Of a DNA stretch of 64,000 nt, positions 43,863-51,708 are shown in pieces (position 1 is the stretch's first letter; every line of letters starts with the position of its first letter). The position numbers and the translations under genes are program-made. The notes under the pieces are model-generated. The model was not told the origin of the DNA. It was given only the letters and a program-made list of their open reading frames with translations, and ran no database searches. The DNA is taken from NCBI GenBank assembly GCA_016213645.1, contig JACQZY010000002.1:38663-102662 (forward strand), read 5' to 3'. This stretch comes from Actinomycetota bacterium (GTDB lineage: Bacteria > Actinomycetota > Thermoleophilia > Solirubrobacterales > JACPNS01).

Positions 43863-44380
43863 TCGTACCACCCGGGCGCTTCCGGCTCGTTGTGAGTGAA
43901 GATCACCGGCTCGCCGCCGAGCGGGAAGTCGCGGCGTTGAGGGAAGCCTTCGTAGTCCTCGGGCATCAGGATGCGGCGCAGGTCGGGATGTCCGGTGAAG
44001 ACGACGCCGAACATGTCGTAGATCTCGCGCTCCTGAAAGTCCGCCGTGGGGAACAATCCCACACAGCTCTCGATCTGTGCGTCTTCGATCGGTAACCGCA
44101 CCTTCACGCGCAGCCGCTCGATCTGGCGCATGTTCAGCAGCTCGTAATGAACGCCCAGCCGAGGTGCCGATGGCATGTAGTCGCAACCGTGCACGCTCGC
44201 CAGAAACTTAAATCCGAAGTCCGGGTCGTCGCGCAAAAAGCCCAGCACCGAAACGATGCGCGCGGGGTCCACCTGCACGCATGCCTGTCCGCAGTGAAGC
44301 GAAGCTTCGATCAAAACGTCGTCGCCAAACCGCGCGCGCAGCGCGTCGGCCGTGGCCCGCAGTCGTGATTCCTCAGGCAC
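43859..44380 (-). CDS. nuoC: NADH-quinone oxidoreductase subunit C
   Basis: The 173-residue 30-kDa subunit ends with the family signature [10 protein letters not shown] near residue 117, then [14 protein letters not shown] and R-R-D-F-P-L-G-G. It is not fused to NuoD. GTG start overlapping nuoB by 8 nt. Confidence 0.94.
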   Translation of the reverse strand: MPEESRLRATADALRARFGDDVLIEASLHCGQACVQVDPARIVSVLGFLRDDPDFGFKFLASVHGCDYMPSAPRLGVHYELLNMRQIERLRVKVRLPIEDAQIESCVGLFPTADFQEREIYDMFGVVFTGHPDLRRILMPEDYEGFPQRRDFPLGGEPVIFTHNEPEAPGWYE

Positions 44381-45104
44381 GAGGACCTCCGTTTTTGCGG
44401 CCGTTGCCGCCCTGCGCGCGGCGCTCGGCGATCAACTGCTCCAGGTCCACATCCGGCGGCGCGCCGGCCTTGCCGTATGGCCACTCCTCGGTGCCGTGCG
44501 CGCCGTAACGCTCGCGCCAGCCTTGGTCCGGGCGGCCCTTGATCTGGTGTTGCAGCTTGATGATGCCGTACATCAGCGCCTCCGGCCGCGGCGGGCAGCC
44601 CGGCACGTGCACGTCCACCGGTAGAAACTTGTCGGCGCCCTGCACAACCGCGTAGTTGCTGAAGACACCGCCGCTGCTGCTGCACGCGCCCATCGCGATC
44701 ACCCACTTCGGCTCGAGCATCTGGTCGTAGATCCGCCGCACTACCGGCGCCATCTTGATCGACACTCGGCCGGAGAGAATGATCAGGTCCGCCTGCCGCG
44801 GAGAGGCACGAAACGCCTCGCTGCCAAAGCGCGCGATGTCGTAACGCGCACTGACCGTCGACATCATCTCCAGCGCGCAGCAGGCCAGGCCGAAGGTCAT
44901 CGGGAAAACGGTCTGCGAACGCGCCCAGTTCAGCGCGCGCTCCAGCGTGGTGGTCATCACCGCTTCCTCGACGTATTTCTCCATGTCCACGCCCTCAAGC
45001 TCGCCGCGCAGCATGTCGCGAGCACGCAGTTGGCGCGCGCGGAACTCGTCGGCCGAGGCCGGCTGAGTGGAGTAAAACGGATTTGGCTTGGCGTCGTCGC
45101 TCAT
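44373..45104 (-). CDS. nuoB: NADH-quinone oxidoreductase subunit B
   Basis: The 243-residue subunit holds the terminal N2 cluster: tandem Cys in G-L-A-C-C-A-L near 72, G-A-C-S-S-S-G near 138 and G-C-P-P-R-P-E near 168. Both ends carry polar extensions compared with E. coli; the C-terminal 50 residues are basic and Gly-rich. Start overlaps nuoA by ATGA. Confidence 0.95.
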   Translation of the reverse strand: MSDDAKPNPFYSTQPASADEFRARQLRARDMLRGELEGVDMEKYVEEAVMTTTLERALNWARSQTVFPMTFGLACCALEMMSTVSARYDIARFGSEAFRASPRQADLIILSGRVSIKMAPVVRRIYDQMLEPKWVIAMGACSSSGGVFSNYAVVQGADKFLPVDVHVPGCPPRPEALMYGIIKLQHQIKGRPDQGWRERYGAHGTEEWPYGKAGAPPDVDLEQLIAERRAQGGNGRKNGGPRA

Positions 45105-45460
45105 TTGCGCCAGTCCAGCGCACCGCGGCGCCACGAGTAGACAAAGCCCACCATAAGCAGCGCGGAAAAAAGCAGCGTCTCGATCAGCGCGAACACGCCG
45201 AAGGCCTCAAGCTGCACCGCCACCGGATACAAAAACAGCACTTCCACGTCGAACAGAATGAAAAGCATCGCCACGAGGTAGAAGCTCAGGCCAAAGCGGA
45301 AGTTCTCCGTGACCTCGGAGGGCAAGCCACACTCGTATGGGTCCTGCTTCACGCGGCTCGCGCGCTTTGGACCAAGCAGGTAGTTGCCGAACGTAAAAAC
45401 AGTGCCTACGGCCAGCCCGAGAAAGAGGAAAACGAGCACTGGCACGTAGTTGTTCAGCAT
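45101..45460 (-). CDS. nuoA: NADH-quinone oxidoreductase subunit A
   Basis: The 119-residue first subunit of the operon has three membrane helices and the conserved K-Q-D-P-Y-E-C-G-L loop near 38, with the Cys of the switching loop. The acidic helix [10 protein letters not shown] near 70 is standard. The ATG at 45460 has only a weak GAGAG upstream. The promoter must lie in 45461-45660, which also contains a perfect inverted repeat. Confidence 0.95.
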   Translation of the reverse strand: MLNNYVPVLVFLFLGLAVGTVFTFGNYLLGPKRASRVKQDPYECGLPSEVTENFRFGLSFYLVAMLFILFDVEVLFLYPVAVQLEAFGVFALIETLLFSALLMVGFVYSWRRGALDWRK

Positions 45461-45587
45461 CTGGCAGCTCTCAAGTCGTGGGGGATTCTTGACGGCCGGT
45501 CATGTGGGCGATGCCTGATCTACGGCGTCCGGCCGACGAACAGAAATCGCTTTCCTGCAATCTCCGTCTAACAGGCATCATACGACA

Positions 45588-45606
45588 TTGTAACAATGTG
45601 TTACAA
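45588..45606. promoter_or_regulatory. candidate operator TTGTAACA-N3-TGTTACAA
   Basis: Perfect 8 bp arms with a 3 bp spacer lie in the 200 bp divergent region between nuoA and the membrane-protein gene at 45661. The symmetry and AT-rich core resemble a dimeric repressor site, somewhat like Rex or Crp/Fnr sites but matching neither consensus exactly. It could control one or both directions. Confidence 0.55.
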
Positions 45607-45660
45607 GTTGCATTTGGCGCAAACTCGGTCGAGACACCTAGGGTTTACCACCGAACTCAG

Positions 45661-46095
45661 ATGACCCAGATCCATCTCACACTCGGACTGATCCTCTTCG
45701 CCCTCAACCTCGCCGCCGGCGTCTGGGGTGTAGCCGCCTGGCTATCGCGCAGACCGACGACGATCTTTTGGTACCTGCTTCGCGGCGCGCAGATCTCGGT
45801 GGTGCTGCAGGCCGTGCTCGGCCTGCTTCTACTGATGACCGATCACCACGCCGGCCAAAACCTGCACTACCTGTACGGCATCCTGCCGCTGGCGATCGCG
45901 CTGGTGACGGAGATGATGCGCATGGGCGCGGCGCAAAACGTGGTCGGCGACACCGACTACGAAAAGCTTCCCGAGGACGAAGCGCGCGCGCTGGCGCTGA
46001 ACATCTTCATCGCCGAGACTCGCGTGATGGCGCTCGGCTGCCTGATCATCGCCGCGCTGGCGCTACGCGCCGGCATCACCAGCGGCGGGATTTAG
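45661..46095 (+). CDS. hypothetical four-helix membrane protein
   Basis: The 144-residue protein has four hydrophobic helices (about 5-28, 40-60, 72-92 and 115-138). The loop D-H-H-A-G-Q-N-L-H-Y between helices two and three contains three His, and a Met/Arg-containing segment M-M-R-M-G follows helix three. No family is assigned. Divergence from nuoA and the shared operator hint at a respiratory role, which is an inference. An in-frame extension to 45502 crosses the operator, so the ATG at 45661 is chosen. There is no Shine-Dalgarno; TAGGGT lies 16 nt upstream. Confidence 0.68.
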   Translation: MTQIHLTLGLILFALNLAAGVWGVAAWLSRRPTTIFWYLLRGAQISVVLQAVLGLLLLMTDHHAGQNLHYLYGILPLAIALVTEMMRMGAAQNVVGDTDYEKLPEDEARALALNIFIAETRVMALGCLIIAALALRAGITSGGI

Positions 46096-46155
46096 CCCCT
46101 TCTGCATGCAGAGACGATGGATGAACCGGTCCGCCGGATCGCCTGACAGATCGGC

Positions 46156-46356
46156 CTAGCGTCTCGGCCGTCGCTGAAACCGCACCGCGCGCTTCAGCGG
46201 ATTCTCGTTGTCGACCGGCACAAGGCGTGCGATCGGCTTGCCGGACCTGGTGACGAGCACCGGACTACCGGACTCCGAGACCGCGTCGAGCACTGCGGCT
46301 AGCTGCGTTTTCAGCAACGCTGCTGGAATGCTCTCCTGCTTCATAACGAGCGACAT
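46156..46356 (-). CDS. Phd/YefM-type antitoxin, orphan
   Basis: The 66-residue protein has the Phd/YefM fold: I-P-A-A-L-L-K-T-Q-L-A-A-V-L-D-A-V near 10, then V-L-V-T-R-S-G-K-P-I-A-R-L-V-P near 33. Such proteins bind their operator and neutralise a partner toxin (usually PIN or RelE/Doc type). No toxin gene follows: the next minus-strand sequence reaches the stop of the convergent membrane-protein gene without an ORF. The C-terminal toxin-binding tail is short and Arg-rich, so it may be a remnant or may act on a toxin elsewhere. Confidence 0.7.
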   Translation of the reverse strand: MSLVMKQESIPAALLKTQLAAVLDAVSESGSPVLVTRSGKPIARLVPVDNENPLKRAVRFQRRPRR

Positions 46357-46431
46357 GATCCCAGATTTGTAAAGCCGACGCGTGCCGCCCGATCAGCATG
46401 CTTCGATTTCGCAATTTGCGCGTTTCAGCAA

Positions 46432-46926
46432 TCAGCTTGTTTCGCCGAGGATGCGCGCGTAGGCGCCGCGCCAATACAACAGCGGCTCACCACCATCGGC
46501 GCCGAACTCACTAACGGTCACGACGCCGATCTCGTGATCTCCGCCGGGAAGCAACTCCCCCAGCTCGCCCGTGAACCAGGCCACGCAGCCGTCCAATACG
46601 GGCGCACCGCCGCGCTCACGCCAGCCGACGTTCGCGAACTTCTGATCCTCGGAGCCCTTGCCGGCGAAGACCTTGGAAATCGATTCCTGTCCGGCCGCCA
46701 GCACGCTCACGCCGACGCGACCGCACTGCACCGCCGCCGCACGCGTGCGCGCCAGCTTGTCGAAGCACACGATCATCATCAGCGGTTCCAGCGAGAGCGA
46801 AGTGATCGCGTTGGCCGTCATGCCGGTCGGCAGGCCGTCCGCGGTGAAGGCGGTAACCACCGTCACACCGGTCGCGAAGTTGCCGATCGCGTTCCTGAAA
46901 TCGCGTTGTCTGGCCGAGTCCGTCAT
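46432..46926 (-). CDS. flavin reductase-like FMN-binding protein
   Basis: The 164-residue protein has the flavin-reductase split-barrel fold: F-A-T-G-V-T-V-V-T near 17, the flavin segment T-A-N-A-I-T-S-L-S near 37 and G-D-H-E-I-G-V-V near 128. These enzymes supply reduced FMN/FAD to partner monooxygenases or act alone. No monooxygenase is adjacent. The gene is divergent to the cytochrome c gene. Confidence 0.88.
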   Translation of the reverse strand: MTDSARQRDFRNAIGNFATGVTVVTAFTADGLPTGMTANAITSLSLEPLMMIVCFDKLARTRAAAVQCGRVGVSVLAAGQESISKVFAGKGSEDQKFANVGWRERGGAPVLDGCVAWFTGELGELLPGGDHEIGVVTVSEFGADGGEPLLYWRGAYARILGETS

Positions 46927-47098
46927 GCGCAGTTGAGTATTAGACCAGCCACGCGCCGGGGTCGGCGCAGTGGCCGCCGTCGCCGCCGTCGAGCCGCAGC
47001 AAAACGGCCACTCGCGCTGCTCCGCCGCGGTCCGTCCGGCACACTCTTCCGGCCGCCACCCGAAAAACGTCCGATCGTCGCGTATTATCCCCGCCCGT

Positions 47099-47491
47099 AT
47101 GTTTGTTACTCACGCACGCAAGCTGCTGATCGCGCTGCTCGCGCTGACCGCAATCGCGGTCGCCGGCTGCGGCAGCCAGGCGATCTCGGTGCCCAAGACC
47201 GATAAGCACGCCTACCGTGGCGCACAGCTTTTCGCCGAGCGGTGCGGCGGTTGTCACACGATCTCCGCCGCGGGCACACAGGGTTCCAAGCCGAACAACG
47301 AGATCAACACGCGCGACCGCACCAACGGTCCCAACTTCGATCAGCGTCACGAGGACCACAAGTCCGTACTGACCGCGATCCGCCAGGGCGGCTTCTCCGG
47401 TGCGGTCATGCCGGGCAACATCGTCGTCGGCGAAGATGCCGACGACGTCGCGAAGTTCCTGGACAAATACTCCGGCAAGTCGACCGACTAG
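47099..47491 (+). CDS. cytochrome c lipoprotein
   Basis: The 130-residue protein has a lipoprotein signal (hydrophobic core, then V-A-G-C near residue 20) and one c-type haem site C-G-G-C-H near 46. The likely axial Met is in A-V-M-P-G near 104. It is a class I, single-domain cytochrome anchored on the outer face of the membrane, fit to carry electrons to a terminal oxidase. A TATTAT box lies about 9-10 nt before the ATG, giving a leader of only a few nt. The in-frame extension upstream has no signal and is rejected. serS follows after 30 nt. Confidence 0.88.
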   Translation: MFVTHARKLLIALLALTAIAVAGCGSQAISVPKTDKHAYRGAQLFAERCGGCHTISAAGTQGSKPNNEINTRDRTNGPNFDQRHEDHKSVLTAIRQGGFSGAVMPGNIVVGEDADDVAKFLDKYSGKSTD

Positions 47492-47521
47492 CAGCGGCCG
47501 CCGCACGACGGCAGGATCACG

Positions 47522-48766
47522 ATGCTTGACCTGAAGACAGTCCGCAAAGACCCCGAGCCGGTGATGACCGCGCTGCGACGGCGTCGCGACGGTTCGGAGG
47601 AGCGACTGGCCGAGGCGCTGGAGCTGGACGCGCGGCGGCGGGAGATTCTGCCGCGTAGCGAACAGATCAGCGCCGAGCAAAACGCCGCCAATGACGAGAT
47701 CGCCGCGGCCAAGCGCGATGGCGGCGACGCCACCGAAGCGATAGCCCGCATGAAGGAGATTGCCGCCGAAGGAAAGCGTCTCAAGGAAGAACTGGATGAC
47801 GTTGAGCAGCTGCTCGAAACCGCGCTCACCCAGGTCCCCAACCCGCCGCTGTCCTCAGCCGCCGACGAAGACACCGAGATCAGCCGCTGGGGAGACCCGC
47901 TGCCCGAGGGCCGCGACCACGTGGAGCTGGCCGGCGACCTGATCGATCTTGAGACCGCCGCCAAAGTCAGCGGCGCGCGCTTCGCCTACCTGAAGGGCGA
48001 TCTCGTGCGCCTGGAGCTGGCGATCGTGCAGTTCATCTTCGACAAACTCAGCGGCCAAGGCTTCACGCCTGTGATCCCGCCGGTGCTTGTACGCGAACGC
48101 GCCCTGTATGGCACCGGTTTCCTACCGGACACCGAGCAGCAGATCTACCGACTGGCCGACGACGACTTGTATCTGACCGGCACCTCGGAGGTGGCCCTAG
48201 CCAGCCTGCACGATGGAGAGATCCTCGAAGAGGCCGACCTGCCGCTGCGTTACGCCGGATTCAGTCCGTGTTTCCGTCGCGAAGCCGGGGCGGCCGGCCG
48301 CGACACGCGCGGGATTTTCCGCGTGCATCAGTTCGAGAAGGTCGAAATGTTCGTCTTCTGCCGTCCCGAGGACGGCGAACGGGAGCACGAACGCATCCTC
48401 GAAATCGAAGAGTCCGTGATGCGTGATCTCGGCCTGCCGTACCGCGTGGTCAACATCGCGGTCGACGATCTGGGTTCCTCCGCGGCGAAGAAATACGACA
48501 TCGAGGCGTGGATTCCAAGCCAGCAGCAGTACCGCGAATTGACCTCGTGTTCCAACACGACGGACTTCCAGGCACGTCGCCTGGGCATTCGCGTGCGAGG
48601 TGAAAGCGGCGGGCCGCGCATCGCACATACGTTGAACGGCACGGCCACGGCCCTTGGGCGTACGATAATTGCAATACTTGAAAATCATCAGCAGACCGAC
48701 GGATCGGTTACGGTTCCGGAAGTTCTGCATAAGTTCGGGGCACCAGCGAGGATCGGAGAAAAATGA
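47522..48766 (+). CDS. serS: serine-tRNA ligase
   Basis: This 414-residue class II synthetase charges tRNA-Ser. The N-terminal long coiled coil (about 25-105) grips the long variable arm. The catalytic part has motif 1 around 175-200 (with P-P-V-L-V), T-G-T-S-E-V-A-L near 220, motif 2 F-R-R-E-A-G-A-A-G-R-D-T-R-G near 258 and motif 3 G-T-A-T-A-L-G-R-T near 377. Two tRNA-Ser genes lie 3.7 and 8.2 kb downstream. The last bases overlap the response regulator start (ATGA), an unusual pairing. Confidence 0.96.
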   Translation: MLDLKTVRKDPEPVMTALRRRRDGSEERLAEALELDARRREILPRSEQISAEQNAANDEIAAAKRDGGDATEAIARMKEIAAEGKRLKEELDDVEQLLETALTQVPNPPLSSAADEDTEISRWGDPLPEGRDHVELAGDLIDLETAAKVSGARFAYLKGDLVRLELAIVQFIFDKLSGQGFTPVIPPVLVRERALYGTGFLPDTEQQIYRLADDDLYLTGTSEVALASLHDGEILEEADLPLRYAGFSPCFRREAGAAGRDTRGIFRVHQFEKVEMFVFCRPEDGEREHERILEIEESVMRDLGLPYRVVNIAVDDLGSSAAKKYDIEAWIPSQQQYRELTSCSNTTDFQARRLGIRVRGESGGPRIAHTLNGTATALGRTIIAILENHQQTDGSVTVPEVLHKFGAPARIGEK

Positions 48767-49443
48767 CCAAAGTTCTGATCGCCGACGACCACCACATCGT
48801 GAGGGACGCAATCAAGTTGCGCCTGCTCGAAAACGATGACATCGAAGTGGTTGGCGAGGCCGCCAACGGCCTCGAAGCGATTGATCTGGCGAAGTCGGAA
48901 AACCCGGAAGTCGTGATCATGGACGTGGAGATGCCGGCGATCGACGGCATCGCGGCGACCAAGCAGATCATCGAGCAGTCCCCCGGCACCAAGGTGATCA
49001 TTTTCACCGCCCATCCTCAGCCCGACCTATTGGCGCTCGCGCTGCGCGCCGGGGCCACCGGCTATGTGCTCAAGTCTTCCAGCGCGGCCGAACTTCACGA
49101 GGCCGTCCACACGGTGGCCGGCGGCGGAACCTTTGTCAACGGCGGGTTTGACGCACCCTCGCCGGGCGTCAGCAACCTTGAGTCACTCTCGCCGCGAGAG
49201 GTCGAGATTCTGCAGCTGCTGGCCGAGGGCAAGCGCGCCAAGGACATCGCCAACGAACTGAGCCTGAGCCCCGCGACCGTGCACACGCACGTTCGCAACG
49301 CGATCTCCAAGCTGGAGGTGGACACGCGTACGCAGGCCGTGGCGCTTGCCGTGCGCTTCCGCTATCTGGTTGACGCGCCGGAGCTTGAGGACTTGGACGA
49401 CACGCTGCCGGGCGAAAACGGCGGGGTGCTGCCCAGCGCGTAA
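48763..49443 (+). CDS. NarL/FixJ-family response regulator
   Basis: The 226-residue protein has a receiver domain (1-120) with D-D near 9, the phospho-Asp in V-I-M-D-V-E-M-P near 54, the Thr switch F-T-A near 83 and Lys in L-K-S-S near 105. A LuxR-type helix-turn-helix occupies 140-205: L-S-P-R-E-V-E-I-L-Q-L-L-A-E-G-K and L-S-L-S-P-A-T-V-H-T-H. The last 25 residues are acidic and Gly-rich. No sensor kinase is next to it; it is translationally coupled to serS. The likely partner cannot be named. Confidence 0.92.
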   Translation: MTKVLIADDHHIVRDAIKLRLLENDDIEVVGEAANGLEAIDLAKSENPEVVIMDVEMPAIDGIAATKQIIEQSPGTKVIIFTAHPQPDLLALALRAGATGYVLKSSSAAELHEAVHTVAGGGTFVNGGFDAPSPGVSNLESLSPREVEILQLLAEGKRAKDIANELSLSPATVHTHVRNAISKLEVDTRTQAVALAVRFRYLVDAPELEDLDDTLPGENGGVLPSA

Positions 49444-49566
49444 CGCCGGGTGAATGGAGCCGCTTGACCGGCGCCGGATCGAAAATGCTGTGAGTTTCGC
49501 GCGCCGCCATTCGCGAAAATACGCCTGACCGCGTAATTCCTATCTCTCCGGTAGGAGCATGCTAAG

Positions 49567-49593
49567 TTAGGTGCACCTAATAAAGGTGCACCT
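49567..49593 (+). promoter_or_regulatory. tandem metal-repressor box before the iron permease
   Basis: The palindrome TTAGGTGCACCTAA (49567-49580) and a second AGGTGCACCT (49584-49593) are centred 15 bp apart, 8 bp before the ATG of the FTR1 gene. The half-site TTAGGT resembles the DtxR/IdeR iron box, so an iron- or manganese-dependent repressor is the likely ligand. A TAATAA between them could be the -10 box. Confidence 0.72.
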
Positions 49594-49601
49594 ACCGTCA
49601 C

Positions 49602-50462
49602 ATGCTTCCAACATTCGTCATCGGACTTCGCGAAGGCCTTGAGGCCGCCCTGATCGTCGGCATCGTCGCCGCCTTCCTCGTCAAAGAGGGGCGGCGCGAC
49701 GCGCTCCGGCCGATGTGGCTCGGCGTTTCCGCCGCGGTCGCGATCTGCGCAACGGTGGGCGTGGGTCTCTCGGTTGTGGGCAGCGATTTGCCGCAGCGCC
49801 AGCAGGAGATGCTTGAAACCGTCATCGGACTGATTGCCGTGGGAATGATCACGTTCATGGTCGTATGGATGTGCCGCCACTCGCATGAGCTCGCGAGCCA
49901 GCTCCACGGCCAGGCGGCCGCCGCGCTGGCGGGTGGTTCTGTAACGGCACTGGTGGCGATGTCCTTTTTCGCGGTCTTTCGCGAAGGCTTCGAGACGGCC
50001 GTTTTTCTGGTCGCAGCCTTCGACAGCGCGGTGGACCCGGTGACTGCCAGCGTCGGCGCAGTGCTTGGACTCGTGATCTCTTTCGCGATCGGCTACGGCA
50101 TCTACCGCGGCGGCGTGCGCGTCAACCTCGCGCGGTTCTTCCGCGCCACTGCCGCCGTGCTTGTGCTGGTGGCCGCCGGGCTGCTAGCGACCAGCGTCCA
50201 CACCGGCTGGGAGGCGGGCTGGATCAGCTTCGGGCAGGGCCAGGCACTTGACCTGACGTGGCTGGTGAGTCCGGGCACCGTCCGCTCGTCGCTGCTGACC
50301 GGAATGCTCGGACTGCAGCCAAAACCCACCTACGCGGAGGTCACCGCCTACTTGCTCTACGCCATCCCGATGCTCGTCTACGTCCTCTGGCCGCGGCAGG
50401 CGGTTCCCCGCCGCGCGGCGACCGGCCGCTCGGCTAAATCCATCCAACCAATCCCCTCTTAG
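49602..50462 (+). CDS. efeU: FTR1-family high-affinity iron permease
   Basis: The 286-residue protein has seven membrane helices. Two carry the REXXE iron-passage motifs R-E-G-L-E-A-A-L near residue 9 and R-E-G-F-E-T-A-V near 127. It matches EfeU/FTR1, which moves ferric iron delivered by a periplasmic oxidase/cupredoxin system. The next gene encodes an EfeO-like cupredoxin lipoprotein; no EfeB peroxidase is found in the window. No normal ribosome site precedes the ATG. The tandem palindrome immediately upstream indicates metal repression. Confidence 0.9.
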   Translation: MLPTFVIGLREGLEAALIVGIVAAFLVKEGRRDALRPMWLGVSAAVAICATVGVGLSVVGSDLPQRQQEMLETVIGLIAVGMITFMVVWMCRHSHELASQLHGQAAAALAGGSVTALVAMSFFAVFREGFETAVFLVAAFDSAVDPVTASVGAVLGLVISFAIGYGIYRGGVRVNLARFFRATAAVLVLVAAGLLATSVHTGWEAGWISFGQGQALDLTWLVSPGTVRSSLLTGMLGLQPKPTYAEVTAYLLYAIPMLVYVLWPRQAVPRRAATGRSAKSIQPIPS

Positions 50463-50471
50463 GAGAGAAAC

Positions 50472-50873
50472 ATGCTTGTAATTCGTAACGCTGTCGGCGC
50501 TGCGGCTGCCGCGTCTTGCGCTTTGGCGCTCGGAGCCTGCGGCGGCTCTGACACGATCGCCGGAGCCCCAACCGTCAACGTCGGCATAAATGACATCGGT
50601 TGCACCCCGCCGGTCCTCAGGCTCCCCGCGGGCCCGAAGAACTTCGTCATCAAGTCCTCCAGCACCGGCAAGGTGACCGAGTACGAGATCCTCGACGGCA
50701 AACGCGTGATCGCCGAGCGTGAGGGTTTGACTCCCGGCGTCGAACGCCGATTCTCGATCGAACTGAAGGCGGGCGAGTACACGTCTTACTGCCCCGGAGG
50801 CACGCGCGAACGCGGCAAGATCATCGTGCTGCCGGCCGGCGGCACCGGCGAAGGCGGCACGCCGTCGCCGTAG
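50472..50873 (+). CDS. EfeO-like cupredoxin lipoprotein
   Basis: The 133-residue protein has a lipoprotein signal (lipobox L-G-A-C near 20) and one beta-sandwich domain resembling the N-terminal cupredoxin part of EfeO. The pattern includes V-G-I-N-D-I-G-C near 40, L-P-A-G-P-K-N-F near 52 and Y-T-S-Y-C-P-G near 108. The M75 peptidase-like domain of full EfeO is missing. It probably binds iron or copper and hands iron to the permease. AGGAGAG, overlapping the upstream TAG stop, is a good ribosome site. The tail is Gly-rich. Confidence 0.8.
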   Translation: MLVIRNAVGAAAAASCALALGACGGSDTIAGAPTVNVGINDIGCTPPVLRLPAGPKNFVIKSSSTGKVTEYEILDGKRVIAEREGLTPGVERRFSIELKAGEYTSYCPGGTRERGKIIVLPAGGTGEGGTPSP

Positions 50874-50878
50874 ACATG

Positions 50879-50893
50879 ACTCGTTCTACGAGT
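50879..50893 (+). terminator. weak hairpin after the iron operon
   Basis: ACTCGT-TCT-ACGAGT begins five nt after the cupredoxin gene stop and may end the operon transcript. No U tract follows. Confidence 0.4.
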
Positions 50894-51019
50894 TGCAGTC
50901 CGACCGGCAGAGATGCTGCTTGTGCTTTCGGGACGGGTGCGGCCGGGCGCTGCCGCCCTGCTCGAGCTCTGCGTGGATTGACGCGAGGCCGATCGGTGCG
51001 GATGTGTGCTGGGCGCCCC

Positions 51020-51180
51020 AGATGGAACCCTTCATTTCGGCTTTTTAACAACTATGCTTTTTATCTCTTATTTACCGCGAATTTCAAGAACTACTAAGGT
51101 ATTAAATGGTTATTTGTTATATCGAGAAAATCGCCTCACCGATCTGCGCTCCTTTTTGATCCTGAAATAGGAAAAAGCAA
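51020..51180. other. AT-rich patch before tRNA-Ser(UGA)
   Basis: Within the 50874-51230 gap, about 160 bp are markedly AT-rich (for example CTTTTTAACAACTATGC and GGTTATTTGTTATATC) in an otherwise GC-rich genome. No protein-coding gene is convincing here. It may be inserted DNA or an upstream promoter element for the tRNA gene. Confidence 0.45.
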
Positions 51181-51230
51181 ACGGGCTTCCGCGGGCTCGA
51201 ACGCCAGCCGCCGACGGTACCCTCCTTCGC

Positions 51231-51320
51231 GGAGGGTTGGCAGAGCGGTTGAATGCGCTGGTCTTGAAAACCAGTAAGGGCGAAAGTCCTTCGAGGGTTC
51301 GAATCCCTCACCCTCCGCCA
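51231..51320 (+). tRNA. tRNA-Ser (anticodon UGA)
   Basis: The acceptor stem GGAGGGT/ACCCTCC, a D-arm, the anticodon loop CTTGAAA (anticodon TGA) in a CTGGT/ACCAG stem, a long class II variable arm and a GGTTCGAATCC T-arm are all present. The 3' CCA is encoded. It reads UCA and, by wobble, other UCN codons. Confidence 0.97.
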
Positions 51321-51333
51321 GTTTGACGTTATT

Positions 51334-51370
51334 CGAACCCCGGCTCCGCTAGGCGCGGCGTCGGGGTTCG
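51334..51370. terminator. hairpin after tRNA-Ser(UGA)
   Basis: CGAACCCCG and CGGGGTTCG pair across about 19 nt starting 14 nt after the tRNA. The right arm looks like part of a T-arm, which may be coincidence. Confidence 0.6.
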
Positions 51371-51462
51371 GCTGTTAAGGGCGAATTCCCTCCGTCACCC
51401 GTTCTGCCGGGATATGCCAAGCGCCTTCGGTTGCGACTCCAGTTGCCGGTTTCGAAGCGCCA

Positions 51463-51612
51463 ATGAGGGGCTCCGGCGGGTGGATTGTCCGGCGCAACGA
51501 GGTCGAGCCGTTGCGCCCGTCGTCCGAATTACTCCGGATCGCTTCGGTTTGCGTCGGCCTCGTTTTCTTCGCAGTCGGCGGCGTCGCGATTGCGATTGCT
51601 ATGCACTTGTAG
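51463..51612 (+). CDS. possible 49-residue single-helix membrane protein
   Basis: A short frame from ATG encodes a basic N-terminal half (M-R-G-S-G-G-W-I-V-R-R-N-E-V-E-P-L) and one strong hydrophobic helix (I-A-S-V-C-V-G-L-V-F-F-A-V-G-G-V-A-I-A), ending at TAG. Only a weak GAAG stands before the ATG. It occupies an otherwise empty stretch between tRNA-Ser and vapB, and no homologue can be claimed. The rest of 51371-51680 holds nothing else recognisable. Confidence 0.4.
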   Translation: MRGSGGWIVRRNEVEPLRPSSELLRIASVCVGLVFFAVGGVAIAIAMHL

Positions 51613-51684
51613 TCGCAGCGGCATGGTTGGTTCGAATGATCGTCGCAACCGTGTACACCGTCGCCTCTCGGCAAAATCGCATCG

Positions 51685-51707
51685 TACATTTCTGCTACAT
51701 TTATGTA
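51685..51707 (+). promoter_or_regulatory. vapB promoter and operator
   Basis: TACATT occurs at 51685 and 51696. The second copy ends 7 nt before the ATG at 51709 (a leaderless -10 box) and forms the inverted repeat TACAT-TT-ATGTA (51696-51707). The overlap suits repression by the VapBC complex. Confidence 0.55.
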
Positions 51708-51708
51708 C

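Noticed and set aside
50876..51097. 73-residue plus-strand frame after the iron operon
   Set aside because: It runs from the GC-rich terminator region into the AT-rich patch with no ribosome site and no protein-like pattern.
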